DNA of 60,031 nt from Lachnospiraceae bacterium (GCA_015057435.1 SVEJ01000014.1:1-60031); one strand, 5' to 3'. Counted from the stretch's first letter, positions 27,629 to 36,274 are shown. Numbers and translations are program-made. Notes: generated by a model not told the origin, from the letters alone.

Positions 27629-28282
27629 ATGAATTATTTATCACCCTCTGTTTTATCAGCGGATTTTTCCGAGTTGGGTAATGATATTATGATGGCAGTT
27701 GATGCAGGGGCACCATGGATTCATCTTGATGTTATGGATGGAAAATTTGTACCGAATATATCATTTGGTGCACCGGTTATCGCATCAGTCCGCAAAGTTA
27801 CCAATGCATTTTTTGATGTTCATTTGATGATTGAAGAACCGTCGAGATATATGAATGACTTTAAAAAAGCGGGTGCTGATTTGATTACTGTTCATTATGA
27901 GGCTTGTGAAAATGTAGAAGCAACTTTATATCAGATTCGGGAATTGGGTATAAAGGTTGGACTTTCTATTAGCCCTGATACTCCGGCTGAGGTTGTGAAA
28001 CCGTATCTTTCGATGGTAGATATGATTTTGGTGATGAGTGTATATCCGGGTTTTGGCGGGCAGAAATTTATACAAAGCAGCTTGGACAAAGTTCGTGTGA
28101 TTCGAGATATGGCAAATGAGTTGCATTATGATGACTTGTGGATAGAAGTTGACGGTGGAATCGGTGCTGAGAATATCGTCGATGTTAAAGAAGCAGGTGC
28201 GAATGTTTTTGTTGCAGGTTCAGCGGTTTTTAATGGAGATATTGCTAAGAATGTAAAAATGCTTAATGATCTGATTCGTTGA
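27629..28282 (+). CDS. rpe: Ribulose-phosphate 3-epimerase
   Basis: Rpe interconverts ribulose-5-phosphate and xylulose-5-phosphate in the pentose phosphate pathway. It is a 217-residue TIM barrel with LSPSVLSADFSELG at the start, HLDVMDGKFVPNISFG (metal-binding His and Asp), FDVHLMIEEP, VMSVYPGFGGQKFI, and the phosphate-binding VDGGIGAENI and VFVAGSAVF. AAGGAG precedes the ATG 10 bases after rsgA. The rsgA-rpe-thiN order is common in Firmicutes. Confidence 0.97.
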   Translation: MNYLSPSVLSADFSELGNDIMMAVDAGAPWIHLDVMDGKFVPNISFGAPVIASVRKVTNAFFDVHLMIEEPSRYMNDFKKAGADLITVHYEACENVEATLYQIRELGIKVGLSISPDTPAEVVKPYLSMVDMILVMSVYPGFGGQKFIQSSLDKVRVIRDMANELHYDDLWIEVDGGIGAENIVDVKEAGANVFVAGSAVFNGDIAKNVKMLNDLIR

Positions 28283-28314
28283 GTGAATGATGAATATTTG
28301 TGAGGTTTGTTAGA

Positions 28315-28995
28315 ATGAAACACATTTTGATTATGACAGGTGGAGCGTTAGAGATGGACTTTGCAAGAGCGTATATGAAGACCTTATCATTTGATAAGGT
28401 CTTTGCTGTTGATAAAGGTCTGGAATATGTAGATGAATTGGGTGTCACACCGGATTATTTGATTGGAGATTTTGATACGGTAAATCCTAACATTTTATCT
28501 AAGTATGAAAAGCTAGCAGAAACAAGGAAAGAAAATTATGTGATTATGAAACATCCGCCAATGAAAGATGCTACAGATACGGAACTTGCTGTTGATGTCG
28601 CAATTTCACTTCATCCGTGTATGATAACTGTATTGGCAGCTACAGGTTCAAGAATGGATCATGTGCTTTCTAATATTGGATTACTGCAAAAAGCGGCAGA
28701 TAAAGGAATTAGAATGTATATTATTGATTCTTGTAATAAGATTCAATTATTATCATCCGACACGTTGAATTCTTTACAATTGTTAAAAAATGAACAACAT
28801 GGTGCGTATCTATCTGTATTACCGCTTACGGACCTTGTCAAAGGATTAACAATGAAAGGTGTATTGTATCCGGTAGAGGATGAAGAGGTGCGAAAAGGGA
28901 GAAGTAAGACGGTAAGCAACGAGATTATTGATGATATGGCAGAAATCAGCATAAAAGCCGGTCAATTACTTGTCATAGAGAGCAAAGATAAATAG
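28315..28995 (+). CDS. thiN: Thiamine pyrophosphokinase
   Basis: ThiN makes thiamine diphosphate from thiamine and ATP. The 226-residue protein has the family's VFAVDKGLEYVDELGVTPDYLIGDFDTV block, KDATDTELAVDVAI with conserved acidic residues, and AATGSRMDHVLSNIGLL. The start at 28315 has GAGG 9 bases upstream; a TTG at 28300 is less likely. It closes the def-to-thiN cluster; no clear terminator stem follows, only GCTAGC and a T-run at about 28996. Confidence 0.93.
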   Translation: MKHILIMTGGALEMDFARAYMKTLSFDKVFAVDKGLEYVDELGVTPDYLIGDFDTVNPNILSKYEKLAETRKENYVIMKHPPMKDATDTELAVDVAISLHPCMITVLAATGSRMDHVLSNIGLLQKAADKGIRMYIIDSCNKIQLLSSDTLNSLQLLKNEQHGAYLSVLPLTDLVKGLTMKGVLYPVEDEEVRKGRSKTVSNEIIDDMAEISIKAGQLLVIESKDK

Positions 28996-29060
28996 CTAGC
29001 TTTTTTTAGTAGAATATGCTAACATAAGAGGCGAATTTTTTTAAAAAGGAGAGAATGAAT

Positions 29061-30611
29061 ATGAGTGGTTCGATTGTATGGATTTTACTTGCATTTGCTG
29101 CATACATGGGTATGATGATTGTTATCGGGGCAAGATATGCAGGTAAGACAAAAACTTCTGAGGATTTTTTCCTTGGTGGTAGAAATTTGAATGGATGGGT
29201 AGCAGCGTTATCTGCGCAAGCATCTGATATGAGTGGTTGGCTTTTGATGGGGCTTCCGGGTAGTGTCTATGCGTTTGGTACAGGACAGGCTTGGATTGCT
29301 GTTGGTTTGTTTTTGGGTACCGTATGTAACTGGTTATTTGTATCGTCAAGACTTAGAAGATATACGATTTGTGCGAATAATGCACTTACTTTACCGGCCT
29401 ATTTGGAAAATCGCTTTCATGACAAGAAAAGAATGTTATTGTTAGTGTCTTCGATTGTTATTGTTATCTTTTTCCTTGTTTATACTGCGTCTGCATTAAC
29501 TGCAGGTGGTAAGTTGTTTGCTTCGGTATTCGGAATTGATTATAAGCTTGCACTTACAATCGGTGCAGCGGTTATTCTTGTGTATACATTTCTAGGTGGC
29601 TTCATGGCAGTATGTGTGACGGATTTTATTCAGGGTATGTTAATGTTAGTTGGTGTACTTGTTGTTCCGATAATTGCTTATTTCTTTGTTGGACCTGAGA
29701 ATGTTGTTGGCCTGCTAGGGGAATCAGGTGTTGCAGGAGGAGCTAGTTCATATCTTAACATTATGGAAGATTCCGGTTCAAAGGTATCATTGATTTATAT
29801 TATTTCACAATTAGCATGGGGATTCGGTTATTGCGGTATGCCTCATATTCTTGTCCGTTTTATGGCGGTTTCTAGTGAAAAGGAACTTAAGAAGTCGAAA
29901 GTAATTGCGATTATCTGGGTTGCTTTATCTTTGAGTTTTGCTGTTATAATCGGTATCGTTGGACGTGCTTATCTTTACCCTACAGTGTTGGGTGAAACAA
30001 CAGAGACTTCAGCGGAGAATGTATTTATAGAACTTATTACAAAACTTTTTGTGGATGATTTGGCTTGGCCATTTGTTGGTGGTTTGTTCTTGTGCGGAAT
30101 TTTAGCTGCAATTATGTCGACAGCTGATTCCCAGTTGCTTGTAACGGCATCTGCGGTTGCAGAAGATTTATTCAAAGGCATTTTCAAAAAGGACGCCGAT
30201 GAAAAAACGGTTTTGAATGTCAGCAGAGTAACAGTAGTAGTGGTTGCGGTTTTGGCGTATGTGATTGCACTGAATCCAAATAGCTCTGTTATGGGCTTGG
30301 TATCAAATGCGTGGGCAGGATTTGGTTCTGCGTTTGGTCCGATTATTCTACTTTCTTTGTATTGGAAACGAGTGAATCTTCCGGGTGCAATGGCAGGAAT
30401 TATCTCCGGTGCAGCAACTGTTTTAGTATGGGATTATCTACCGGTATTTGAAAATGGTATGACACTTGGCGGAAAGACAGGTCTATATTCGCTTGCTTTA
30501 GGTTTTGTGATTAGTTTAGTTTTAATTATTGTTGTTTCATTAGTGACGAAGAAACCATCTGATGCAATAATAAAAGAATTTGAAGAGATGGAAAAGATGT
30601 CTATTGAATAG
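29061..30611 (+). CDS. putP: Sodium/solute symporter, proline (PutP) type
   Basis: A 516-residue membrane protein of the SSS family with about 13 helices. Conserved blocks are ARYAGKTKTSEDFFLGGRNL, ALSAQASDMSGWLLMGLPG (helix 2, with residues that bind sodium and proline in PutP), YTFLGGFMAVCVTDFIQG, and AAIMSTADSQLLVTASAVAED. These point to sodium/proline symport, though the substrate is not proven. The start at 29061 gives 9 bases from AAGGAG; the ATG at 29055 would leave only 3. It stands alone between the thiN cluster and a strong terminator. Confidence 0.9.
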   Translation: MSGSIVWILLAFAAYMGMMIVIGARYAGKTKTSEDFFLGGRNLNGWVAALSAQASDMSGWLLMGLPGSVYAFGTGQAWIAVGLFLGTVCNWLFVSSRLRRYTICANNALTLPAYLENRFHDKKRMLLLVSSIVIVIFFLVYTASALTAGGKLFASVFGIDYKLALTIGAAVILVYTFLGGFMAVCVTDFIQGMLMLVGVLVVPIIAYFFVGPENVVGLLGESGVAGGASSYLNIMEDSGSKVSLIYIISQLAWGFGYCGMPHILVRFMAVSSEKELKKSKVIAIIWVALSLSFAVIIGIVGRAYLYPTVLGETTETSAENVFIELITKLFVDDLAWPFVGGLFLCGILAAIMSTADSQLLVTASAVAEDLFKGIFKKDADEKTVLNVSRVTVVVVAVLAYVIALNPNSSVMGLVSNAWAGFGSAFGPIILLSLYWKRVNLPGAMAGIISGAATVLVWDYLPVFENGMTLGGKTGLYSLALGFVISLVLIIVVSLVTKKPSDAIIKEFEEMEKMSIE

Positions 30612-30620
30612 TAGATAATA

Positions 30621-30653
30621 AAAAAAGAGGCCTGTCTGTAAGGCCTCTTTTTT
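30621..30653. terminator. Strong bidirectional terminator after putP
   Basis: AAAAAAGAGGCC (30621-30632) pairs perfectly with GGCCTCTTTTTT (30642-30653), loop 9 bases. Confidence 0.93.
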
Positions 30654-30812
30654 ATAAGTATAGGGAGAATTAATGAAAAAATATGAAAAAGTTCATTTCC
30701 ATGCTCTTACTATAAAATATAATTATGAACAAATTATGACATTGAAAAAAACATTTTGAAAACAAATGATGATTTTTTTTATTGTTATATATGAATAAAT
30801 TAGGTGATAGGT

Positions 30813-31271
30813 ATGAAGTATAAAATTCTTTGTATAGGAAAAATAAAGGATCAATTTTATAAAGATGAGATAGAAAAGTATTGCGAAAACGTACGTTTGA
30901 AAGGACATCAGTTAGAAGTTATAGAATTTTCGGATGAAAAAATACCGGAACATTTGAATGATAAAATAAAAAAACAGATACTTGAAAAAGAGTGTGATCG
31001 GATGTATGCCAAGATTGCAAAGAGAGATTATGTTATTGCATTATGTATTGAAGGAAAAGAGATAACAAGTAAGCAGCATCAACAATATCTTGAATTGGCA
31101 CGGGATAATGGCTGTGAAGGGGTTGTATATTTAATAGGCGGTTCACTGGGGTTGTCTGATACAATCAAGAATCGTGCAAATCTGAAGATGAGTTTTTCGA
31201 AAATGACTTTTCCGCATCAAATGATGCGAATGGTACTTTGTGAAGAAATCAGTCGATGTATTATGTCATAA
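30813..31271 (+). CDS. rlmH: RlmH-family rRNA methyltransferase, C-terminal tail missing
   Basis: RlmH methylates N3 of pseudouridine 1915 in 23S rRNA. The 152-residue SPOUT protein opens with KYKILCIGKIKDQF, has the SAM-binding knot LIGGSLGL at 107-114, and SFSKMTFPHQMMR at 127-139. Family members end in a conserved tail with YHK or YHR after an EQ.YRA helix; here the helix reads EEISRC and the protein stops two or three residues later (IMS). The N-terminal KRL segment of the family is also altered (CENVRLK). AGGTGA before the ATG at 30813 sets the start. Its stop is 5 bases from the stop of the convergent RlmH-like gene, which has what this one lacks. Confidence 0.88.
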   Translation: MKYKILCIGKIKDQFYKDEIEKYCENVRLKGHQLEVIEFSDEKIPEHLNDKIKKQILEKECDRMYAKIAKRDYVIALCIEGKEITSKQHQQYLELARDNGCEGVVYLIGGSLGLSDTIKNRANLKMSFSKMTFPHQMMRMVLCEEISRCIMS

Positions 31272-31276
31272 AGATG

Positions 31277-31714
31277 TTATTTGTGATATGTTTTACCTTG
31301 TAATATTGTATATCCGCGATATAGTTGTTCGTACAACATGAGCATAAGCGTTTCATGTGATAAATTGAGGTTTGTAACAGAAATATAATTAGGCATAGGA
31401 TAGTTATCAATTGAAAATAGAGCGTCGTATAATTCATTGATTTCATAACCGATGAAAATATGTACATGTGATTTTCCGCTATGCATAAGTGTATTGATGC
31501 ACTGCGCAAATTCTTCGGATGTATGTGAAGATATATTCTTTTCAACAAAAAGAATATAATGATTGTTTTCTTGAATTGGTTGAGAAAATACTATGTTACA
31601 TCCTGTATAATAGGTTGTATCACAGTACGCGGACAATCGTTTTTGAAACTCTGCTATTGCAGCAAGGTAGTTTTTGTTTAAAGATTTTGTATTACAATAA
31701 ATATGATAATGCAT
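31277..31714 (-). CDS. Second RlmH-like protein: tail intact, SAM site degenerate
   Basis: This 145-residue protein is a distant RlmH relative. It keeps the family's N-terminal helix AIAEFQKRLSAYC (19-31) and its whole C-terminal end: LNLSHETLMLMLYEQLYRGY, then TYHK as the last four residues. The SAM-binding loop is broken: IGG.xGL of the family reads IGYEINEL from 88. The DEK.P block of the first domain is absent. GAGGTGA lies 5 bases before the ATG, so the gene is real. It starts 20 bases after the tRNA-Arg and converges on rlmH. It is most simply read as the RNA-side partner of a two-protein RlmH. A dead paralogue is the alternative. Confidence 0.78.
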   Translation of the reverse strand: MHYHIYCNTKSLNKNYLAAIAEFQKRLSAYCDTTYYTGCNIVFSQPIQENNHYILFVEKNISSHTSEEFAQCINTLMHSGKSHVHIFIGYEINELYDALFSIDNYPMPNYISVTNLNLSHETLMLMLYEQLYRGYTILQGKTYHK

Positions 31715-31734
31715 AGATTCACCTCAAAAAAATA

Positions 31735-31806
31735 TGCACCAGAGAAGAGTCGAACTTCCTCACATGGCTCCGGAGGCCATTGCTCTATCCGTTGAGCTAC
31801 TGGTGC
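31735..31806 (-). tRNA. tRNA-Arg (anticodon CCG)
   Basis: On the minus strand, GCACCAG pairs with CTGGTGC as a 7-base-pair acceptor stem; the D stem is GCTC/GAGC; the anticodon stem ATGGC/GCCAT holds the loop CTCCGGA with CCG at 31771-31773; the T stem is GGAAG/CTTCT with loop TTCGACT. Discriminator A is at 31735. CCA is not encoded. A short T-run follows directly, then the ribosome binding site of the RlmH-like gene. Confidence 0.96.
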
Positions 31807-31819
31807 ATTTGCAAGCATT

Positions 31820-31848
31820 ATCATACTACAATTTTTTTGAAATGGCAA
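31820..31848 (-). promoter_or_regulatory. SigA-type promoter of tRNA-Arg and the RlmH-like gene
   Basis: On the minus strand: TTGCCA (31843-31848), 17-base spacer, TATGAT (31820-31825). Transcription would start near 31813, 7 bases before the tRNA. Confidence 0.65.
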
Positions 31849-31855
31849 ACGAATG

Positions 31856-31884
31856 TTGCATTTTAATACTCCATTTGCTAAAAT
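31856..31884 (+). promoter_or_regulatory. SigA-type promoter of the 31942 gene
   Basis: TTGCAT at 31856-31861, 17-base spacer, TAAAAT at 31879-31884, back to back with the tRNA promoter. Confidence 0.65.
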
Positions 31885-31941
31885 AAATAGTTGTGATTGT
31901 AATAAGTAGATTAAAATATAGAATATGAGCGGAGTTATATT

Positions 31942-32742
31942 ATGAAAAAAAATATATTTGATCGAATGTCAGATTCATATGATGATTTTCATCTCAAAGA
32001 TTCCGAAATTAAGACAAAAAAAGGTGTAGTTAAAGTTAGTCCGAAGATTAAGCTTGCACTCGGTTGGAGCCTTTTTGTTTTGTGTTGCGTTATTGGACTT
32101 TTGGTGATTCAATTACCGGCCGAACGCGGAAGAGAATTGACACAAGAAGATAAAAAAGCTGTTTTGGATGAAAAGGTTTCTTTGGATGAAGAACATGATA
32201 CAATTGTTCCTTATCAAAAGGATGCGGATAAAGAATTAAATGCGTTTGTAAAATCTTATTTGGATGCAATAGTAAATTGTGATTATATTGGATTACAAGA
32301 TATGGTAACTGATCCGTCTGAATTTAGAACCCCTGATTTATTGAAAAAGAAAGCAGAATTTATTACAGGTTATGACAATATTACGGTGTATACGAAAGTT
32401 GGATTAGATGAAGGAAGTTACATTGCATTTGTAGTATCCAATGTAACGATTACCGGAGTGAATTCTGCACCATATGACATTTCTATGTTATATATAATTA
32501 ATGGTGCACGAGGTTATTTGATTAATAACAGTGCATTGTCACTTGATACCCAGGAATATATAGAGAAAGTAAAAGGTGACAAAGATATACAAAAGATATA
32601 TCGTTCAGTGGAGAAAGAGAATGAAAAATTAAAAGAGCAAGATCAATCATTGCAAGAATTTTTTGATATTATTTCGAAACGTGATATAGAGGTGGACTCT
32701 GCAGCAGAGATTTTAGGGACAGAAGAAAGCTCAGAAGAATAA
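31942..32742 (+). CDS. Membrane-anchored protein of unknown function
   Basis: I do not recognise this 266-residue protein. A cytoplasmic N-terminus of about 35 residues is followed by one membrane helix (about 39-58, LALGWSLFVLCCVIGLLVI), then an extracytoplasmic domain. That part begins with charged, Lys/Asp/Glu-rich sequence (60-95), has a compact region at about 95-200 that resembles the small NTF2-like folds seen in such proteins (FVKSYLDAIVNCDYIGLQDMV), and ends in a coiled coil (about 205-240) and an acidic tail. The fold remark is a guess. It has its own promoter and a hairpin after it. Confidence 0.7.
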   Translation: MKKNIFDRMSDSYDDFHLKDSEIKTKKGVVKVSPKIKLALGWSLFVLCCVIGLLVIQLPAERGRELTQEDKKAVLDEKVSLDEEHDTIVPYQKDADKELNAFVKSYLDAIVNCDYIGLQDMVTDPSEFRTPDLLKKKAEFITGYDNITVYTKVGLDEGSYIAFVVSNVTITGVNSAPYDISMLYIINGARGYLINNSALSLDTQEYIEKVKGDKDIQKIYRSVEKENEKLKEQDQSLQEFFDIISKRDIEVDSAAEILGTEESSEE

Positions 32743-32780
32743 ATGCATTTTAGGTTTTTAAAATATATCAGATTCTAGAT

Positions 32781-32814
32781 AAAGTGGCGTTGTTGTGTTA
32801 TCCGACGCCACTTT
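32781..32814 (+). terminator. Hairpin terminator after the 31942 gene
   Basis: AAAGTGGCGT (32781-32790) pairs with ACGCCACTTT (32805-32814). The T-tract is short, so strength is uncertain. Confidence 0.65.
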
Positions 32815-32933
32815 GTCATATCGTTTGCTTGTAGAAAAATATGTTATAATAATTTGTAAGTGTTTACAATCTAGATTATGTATTCAATTGTATTAGGTGA
32901 TAATGTGCGTGTTTTGTTGTGGGAGGTTTGGAG

Positions 32934-34838
32934 ATGAAAGCAAAAAATATTGCAGTACTAGTGACAGCGTTAGATTTCTATGCACAGGTGGAGACCTTAA
33001 AAGGTATTGAAGAATATGGAAAAAAACATGGATTTAATATTGCTGTTTTTTTGTGGTTTGCAGGTGCGCTTGAACGTGACAAACAAAACATAGGGGAATT
33101 GAATATTATATACTTGCCGGACTTTAATTTGTTTGATGGTGTTATTGTCTTTGCGAATACTTTACATCTAGAGGCGAATCGTCAAAGGATAGAAGAGGTG
33201 TTAGAAGACATATCTTGTCCGGTTGTGACGATAGGATGTAAGATAAAAGACTATACGAGTGTGTATACAGATGGATATGCAGCAATGCGCGAGATTGTTG
33301 AGTATTTTGTAAATGAGAAACAAATGACCAATATTCATTTTGTAAAAGGAATTGAGGGCAACATGGATGCTGAATCGCGATATCAAGCTTATGTTGATGT
33401 CTTGACAGAGCACGACATTCCTGTTTTGGAAGAACGCGTGACGCAAGGGGATTTTTATGTAACCGGAGGAGCACGCGCGGTAAAGGAAATCATGGAGTCA
33501 AAGCTTTCATTTCCTGAAGCGATTGTGTGTGCCAATGATGTTATGGCGATTACAGTTTGTGACCTTTTGATGGCAAAAGGATATAACGTTCCTGAGGATG
33601 TAATGATCTCAGGGTATGATTGTAGCTTAGAAGGTCAGCAACATTCTCCGAAAATGACTACGGTTCGAATACGTTTTCATCAATTGGGAGAAACAGCATG
33701 TAAAATGCTAATTGATGAAATAGAAGGAGAAGAAATACACAAGGATTTATTCTTGCCGGATGAAATTATCTTAAATGAAAGTTGTGGACATCATGAGCAG
33801 TACACTATTGTAAAGCAACAATCTGAATTTATGGCAGAGACAGAAGCTATTCAACGTAGAATGATTTATCAAACGATCTTCTTGGAGAAGAATATCATGG
33901 AAGGTGAAGGTTTTGATGATTGGAAAGAATCTGTTCAAGCTTTTGTAGAACAGATGGAAATAACAGAGTTTTACTGCTGTGTTAATGAAGATTTTGTGGA
34001 GAATGTATTTGAATTGGATGTGATGGACCAAGAGGATATGAGTATAAAAGAACGTTTGGCATATACGCAGGATGTGGATGTTATTTTGGCATATAAAAAT
34101 GGTGTGTTTAAACAAAAAGCATCTTTTGCGTCAAGATATGCATTTGATGAGATGTTTCATGATTCGGATATTCCAAGAACTTATATTTTTTCACCATTTC
34201 ATTATCTGGATCGAACCTTTGGATATTTTGTGTTTGTGGATAGCCTGTTTCCAAAAGGGAATTCACTTTATATCAGTTGGTTAATTAAAATGGGACATTT
34301 CATTGAAACTATTCGAAAACAAAGTCTGTTGCAAAATGCGATGGCACGTTTGGATGATATGTATATTAGAGATTCCCTGACAGGGGCATATAATCGTTTT
34401 GGTTTGGAGCGTTTTTATGCGGAGATAAAAAAGAAATGTCTTATGTCCCGTTTGTGTATGCAATTATCCTTTATTGATTTGGATGGGCTTAAAGGAATTA
34501 ATGATGCATATGGTCATGAAGAAGGTGACCGGATAATTACTGCAGCGGCCAATATATTAAAAAAACGTGCCGGCAAATTTAAAGTAATTCGATACGGTGG
34601 CGATGAATTTGTTGTTATGGGTACTGTAAAAAATGAGAAAGAAATAGAAGCGTATTGGAAAATCGTAGAGGAAGATATTCGTATATATAATGAAACGATA
34701 ATGAACAAAGCAGAATTGTCTTTGAGTTATGGATATGATGTCTTCCGTGTAGGAGCAGAAACACATTTAGAAGATTGTTTGCGTATTACGGATCATAAGA
34801 TGTATGAGAATAAAAAGCGTAAGAAAGGGATAGAATAA
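32934..34838 (+). CDS. LacI-type sensor fused to a GGDEF diguanylate cyclase
   Basis: The first 290 residues look like the ligand-binding part of LacI/GalR regulators without the DNA-binding head: NIAVLVTALDFYAQVETLKGIEEYG, then AIVCANDVMAITVCDLLMAKGYNVPEDVMISGYD. A middle helical region follows (about 300-460). The C-terminal GGDEF domain has DSLTGAYNRFGLERF and an intact RYGGDEF (555-559), so it should make cyclic di-GMP. No RxxD inhibitory site is seen ahead of it, and no membrane segment is present, so it is cytoplasmic and probably controlled by a small sugar-like ligand. The start at 32934 has GGGAGG 7 bases upstream. Confidence 0.9.
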   Translation: MKAKNIAVLVTALDFYAQVETLKGIEEYGKKHGFNIAVFLWFAGALERDKQNIGELNIIYLPDFNLFDGVIVFANTLHLEANRQRIEEVLEDISCPVVTIGCKIKDYTSVYTDGYAAMREIVEYFVNEKQMTNIHFVKGIEGNMDAESRYQAYVDVLTEHDIPVLEERVTQGDFYVTGGARAVKEIMESKLSFPEAIVCANDVMAITVCDLLMAKGYNVPEDVMISGYDCSLEGQQHSPKMTTVRIRFHQLGETACKMLIDEIEGEEIHKDLFLPDEIILNESCGHHEQYTIVKQQSEFMAETEAIQRRMIYQTIFLEKNIMEGEGFDDWKESVQAFVEQMEITEFYCCVNEDFVENVFELDVMDQEDMSIKERLAYTQDVDVILAYKNGVFKQKASFASRYAFDEMFHDSDIPRTYIFSPFHYLDRTFGYFVFVDSLFPKGNSLYISWLIKMGHFIETIRKQSLLQNAMARLDDMYIRDSLTGAYNRFGLERFYAEIKKKCLMSRLCMQLSFIDLDGLKGINDAYGHEEGDRIITAAANILKKRAGKFKVIRYGGDEFVVMGTVKNEKEIEAYWKIVEEDIRIYNETIMNKAELSLSYGYDVFRVGAETHLEDCLRITDHKMYENKKRKKGIE

Positions 34839-34887
34839 GTATAATTTAATATGATAAACAATGTTTATATAGTATTGTAGAATTGAA

Positions 34888-34917
34888 AACACCACCGACT
34901 AATCAGTCGGTGGTGTT
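34888..34917. terminator. Bidirectional terminator between convergent genes
   Basis: A perfect 13-base-pair stem, AACACCACCGACT (34888-34900) with AGTCGGTGGTGTT (34905-34917), loop AATC. It serves both the GGDEF gene and the Lrp gene coming from the other side. Confidence 0.9.
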
Positions 34918-34918
34918 A

Positions 34919-35392
34919 TTATTCTTCTTCCGAATTGAGGTCTTCCGGGAGCCCTGTTGCGTATACATCGATTCCACGTGGTTTCACAGGTGTTGAGAAA
35001 ACAATTTGTGTTTCTGTTTTTCCGTATTTTTGTAATTCTCCGATAAATGCATCTAACTCCATCGTACTTTTGAATGCGACTTTAATTAACATGGAATATG
35101 CACCTGTTACGCAGTTACATTCTAAGACGTTTGGGCAAGATTCAATATAAGGATAAAAAATTGGTTTTTGCTTTGGCTCTAAAGACATATTGATAAATGC
35201 TGTAACATGGTATTCTAACATTACCGGATCTACAGCAGCGTGATATCCTGTAATGATATTGGCATTTTCTAATCTTTCAATTCTTGCAGAAACTGCAGGG
35301 GATGACAAAAATACTTTGCTGGCAAGATGTTTAAGTGGATATCTTGCGTTCTCTTGTAATAAATGTAATATTTTCTTGTCGATACTATCCAT
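34919..35392 (-). CDS. Lrp/AsnC-family transcriptional regulator
   Basis: A 157-residue protein with the standard Lrp layout: MDSIDKKILHLLQENARYPLKHLASKVFLSSPAVSARIERLE is the winged helix-turn-helix, followed by GYHAAVDPVMLEYHVTAFI and a RAM (amino acid-binding) domain ending in a FSTPVKPRGI segment. The acidic tail (LPEDLNSEEE) is an addition. Such proteins sense amino acids. AAGGGACGTG precedes the ATG. It is divergent from rluF with 150 bases between. Targets are not visible. Confidence 0.92.
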   Translation of the reverse strand: MDSIDKKILHLLQENARYPLKHLASKVFLSSPAVSARIERLENANIITGYHAAVDPVMLEYHVTAFINMSLEPKQKPIFYPYIESCPNVLECNCVTGAYSMLIKVAFKSTMELDAFIGELQKYGKTETQIVFSTPVKPRGIDVYATGLPEDLNSEEE

Positions 35393-35542
35393 AATTAATC
35401 ACGTCCCTTCATTTATCTCTATATTATAGGTGTTTTACTTAATTTTTTCAAGCGAAAACTTTTGCGGAATAAATTGAAAAAGAAAGTATGGCATGTTATG
35501 ATAAACGGGTATGATTTTTAGAATAGGAGTTTTATCAGATAG

Positions 35543-36274
35543 ATGAGTGATGGAATCAGATTGAACAAGTTTATCAGCTCTTCCGGATTTTGTTCTAGAA
35601 GAAAAGCAGATGAATGGATTGCAAGTCATAAGGTATATGTGAATGGAGTACCGGCAGATATGGGCATGCGAGTATTTCCTGATGATCAGGTTGTGATCAA
35701 TGGAAAGATTATTCAGAAACAGGATTCTTTCAAACTTGTAGCATTTTATAAGCCAAAGGGATATGCTTGTACAGCACATAGAGGTGATCAATCAAGTATT
35801 TTTCAAAATTTTCCGTTAGATACAGATTTGAAATATATTGGACGATTAGATAAGGATTCCGAAGGATTGTTATTGTTATCGAATGATGGTGATTTGTGCA
35901 ATGCAATTGCAAAGGCAAGAAATCAACATGAAAAAGAATATGTTGTTACAGTAAATAGACCGATTACTGCTGATTTTTTGGAAGGTATGTCTAATGGAGT
36001 TCGAATCTATAACAAAGATAAGGATACATATGTAGTAACGAATCCGTGTAAGGTATATCTTCAAGATGAGAATACATTTATAATTATATTAACACAAGGA
36101 CTTAACAGACAAATTCGTAGAATGTGTGAGCATTTTGATTACCGGGTAAAACGTCTTAAAAGGGTACGTGTGATGAATATTACATTGAATGGTATGCAGT
36201 CCGGTGAAATACGCCGGGTATCAGAGGATGAGTATCAACAATTAAAGCAAATGCTTACCCAAAAGGAAAAATGA
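35543..36274 (+). CDS. rluF: Pseudouridine synthase of the RluF type
   Basis: It converts a uridine of 23S rRNA, and in E. coli also tRNA-Tyr position 35, to pseudouridine. The S4 RNA-binding domain covers about residues 4-55 (IRLNKFISSSGFCSRRKADEWI). The catalytic aspartate is Asp103 in GRLDKDSEGLLLLSNDG. The GLNRQIRRMCEHFDYRVKRLKRVRVMN stretch resembles RluF more than RluB or RsuA. 243 residues is a normal length. No strong ribosome binding site is visible (AGATAGATG), so the start is less sure. ligA starts 7 bases after its stop. Confidence 0.88.
   Translation: MSDGIRLNKFISSSGFCSRRKADEWIASHKVYVNGVPADMGMRVFPDDQVVINGKIIQKQDSFKLVAFYKPKGYACTAHRGDQSSIFQNFPLDTDLKYIGRLDKDSEGLLLLSNDGDLCNAIAKARNQHEKEYVVTVNRPITADFLEGMSNGVRIYNKDKDTYVVTNPCKVYLQDENTFIIILTQGLNRQIRRMCEHFDYRVKRLKRVRVMNITLNGMQSGEIRRVSEDEYQQLKQMLTQKEK

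Noticed and set aside
31255-31285. Frameshift hypothesis for the short RlmH: CATAAA (His-Lys codons) follows closely out of frame
   Set aside because: Restoring a tail would need more than one change, and the convergent gene begins 5 bases on. The partner also has the missing tail, so true loss is the simpler view; read data could still overturn this.
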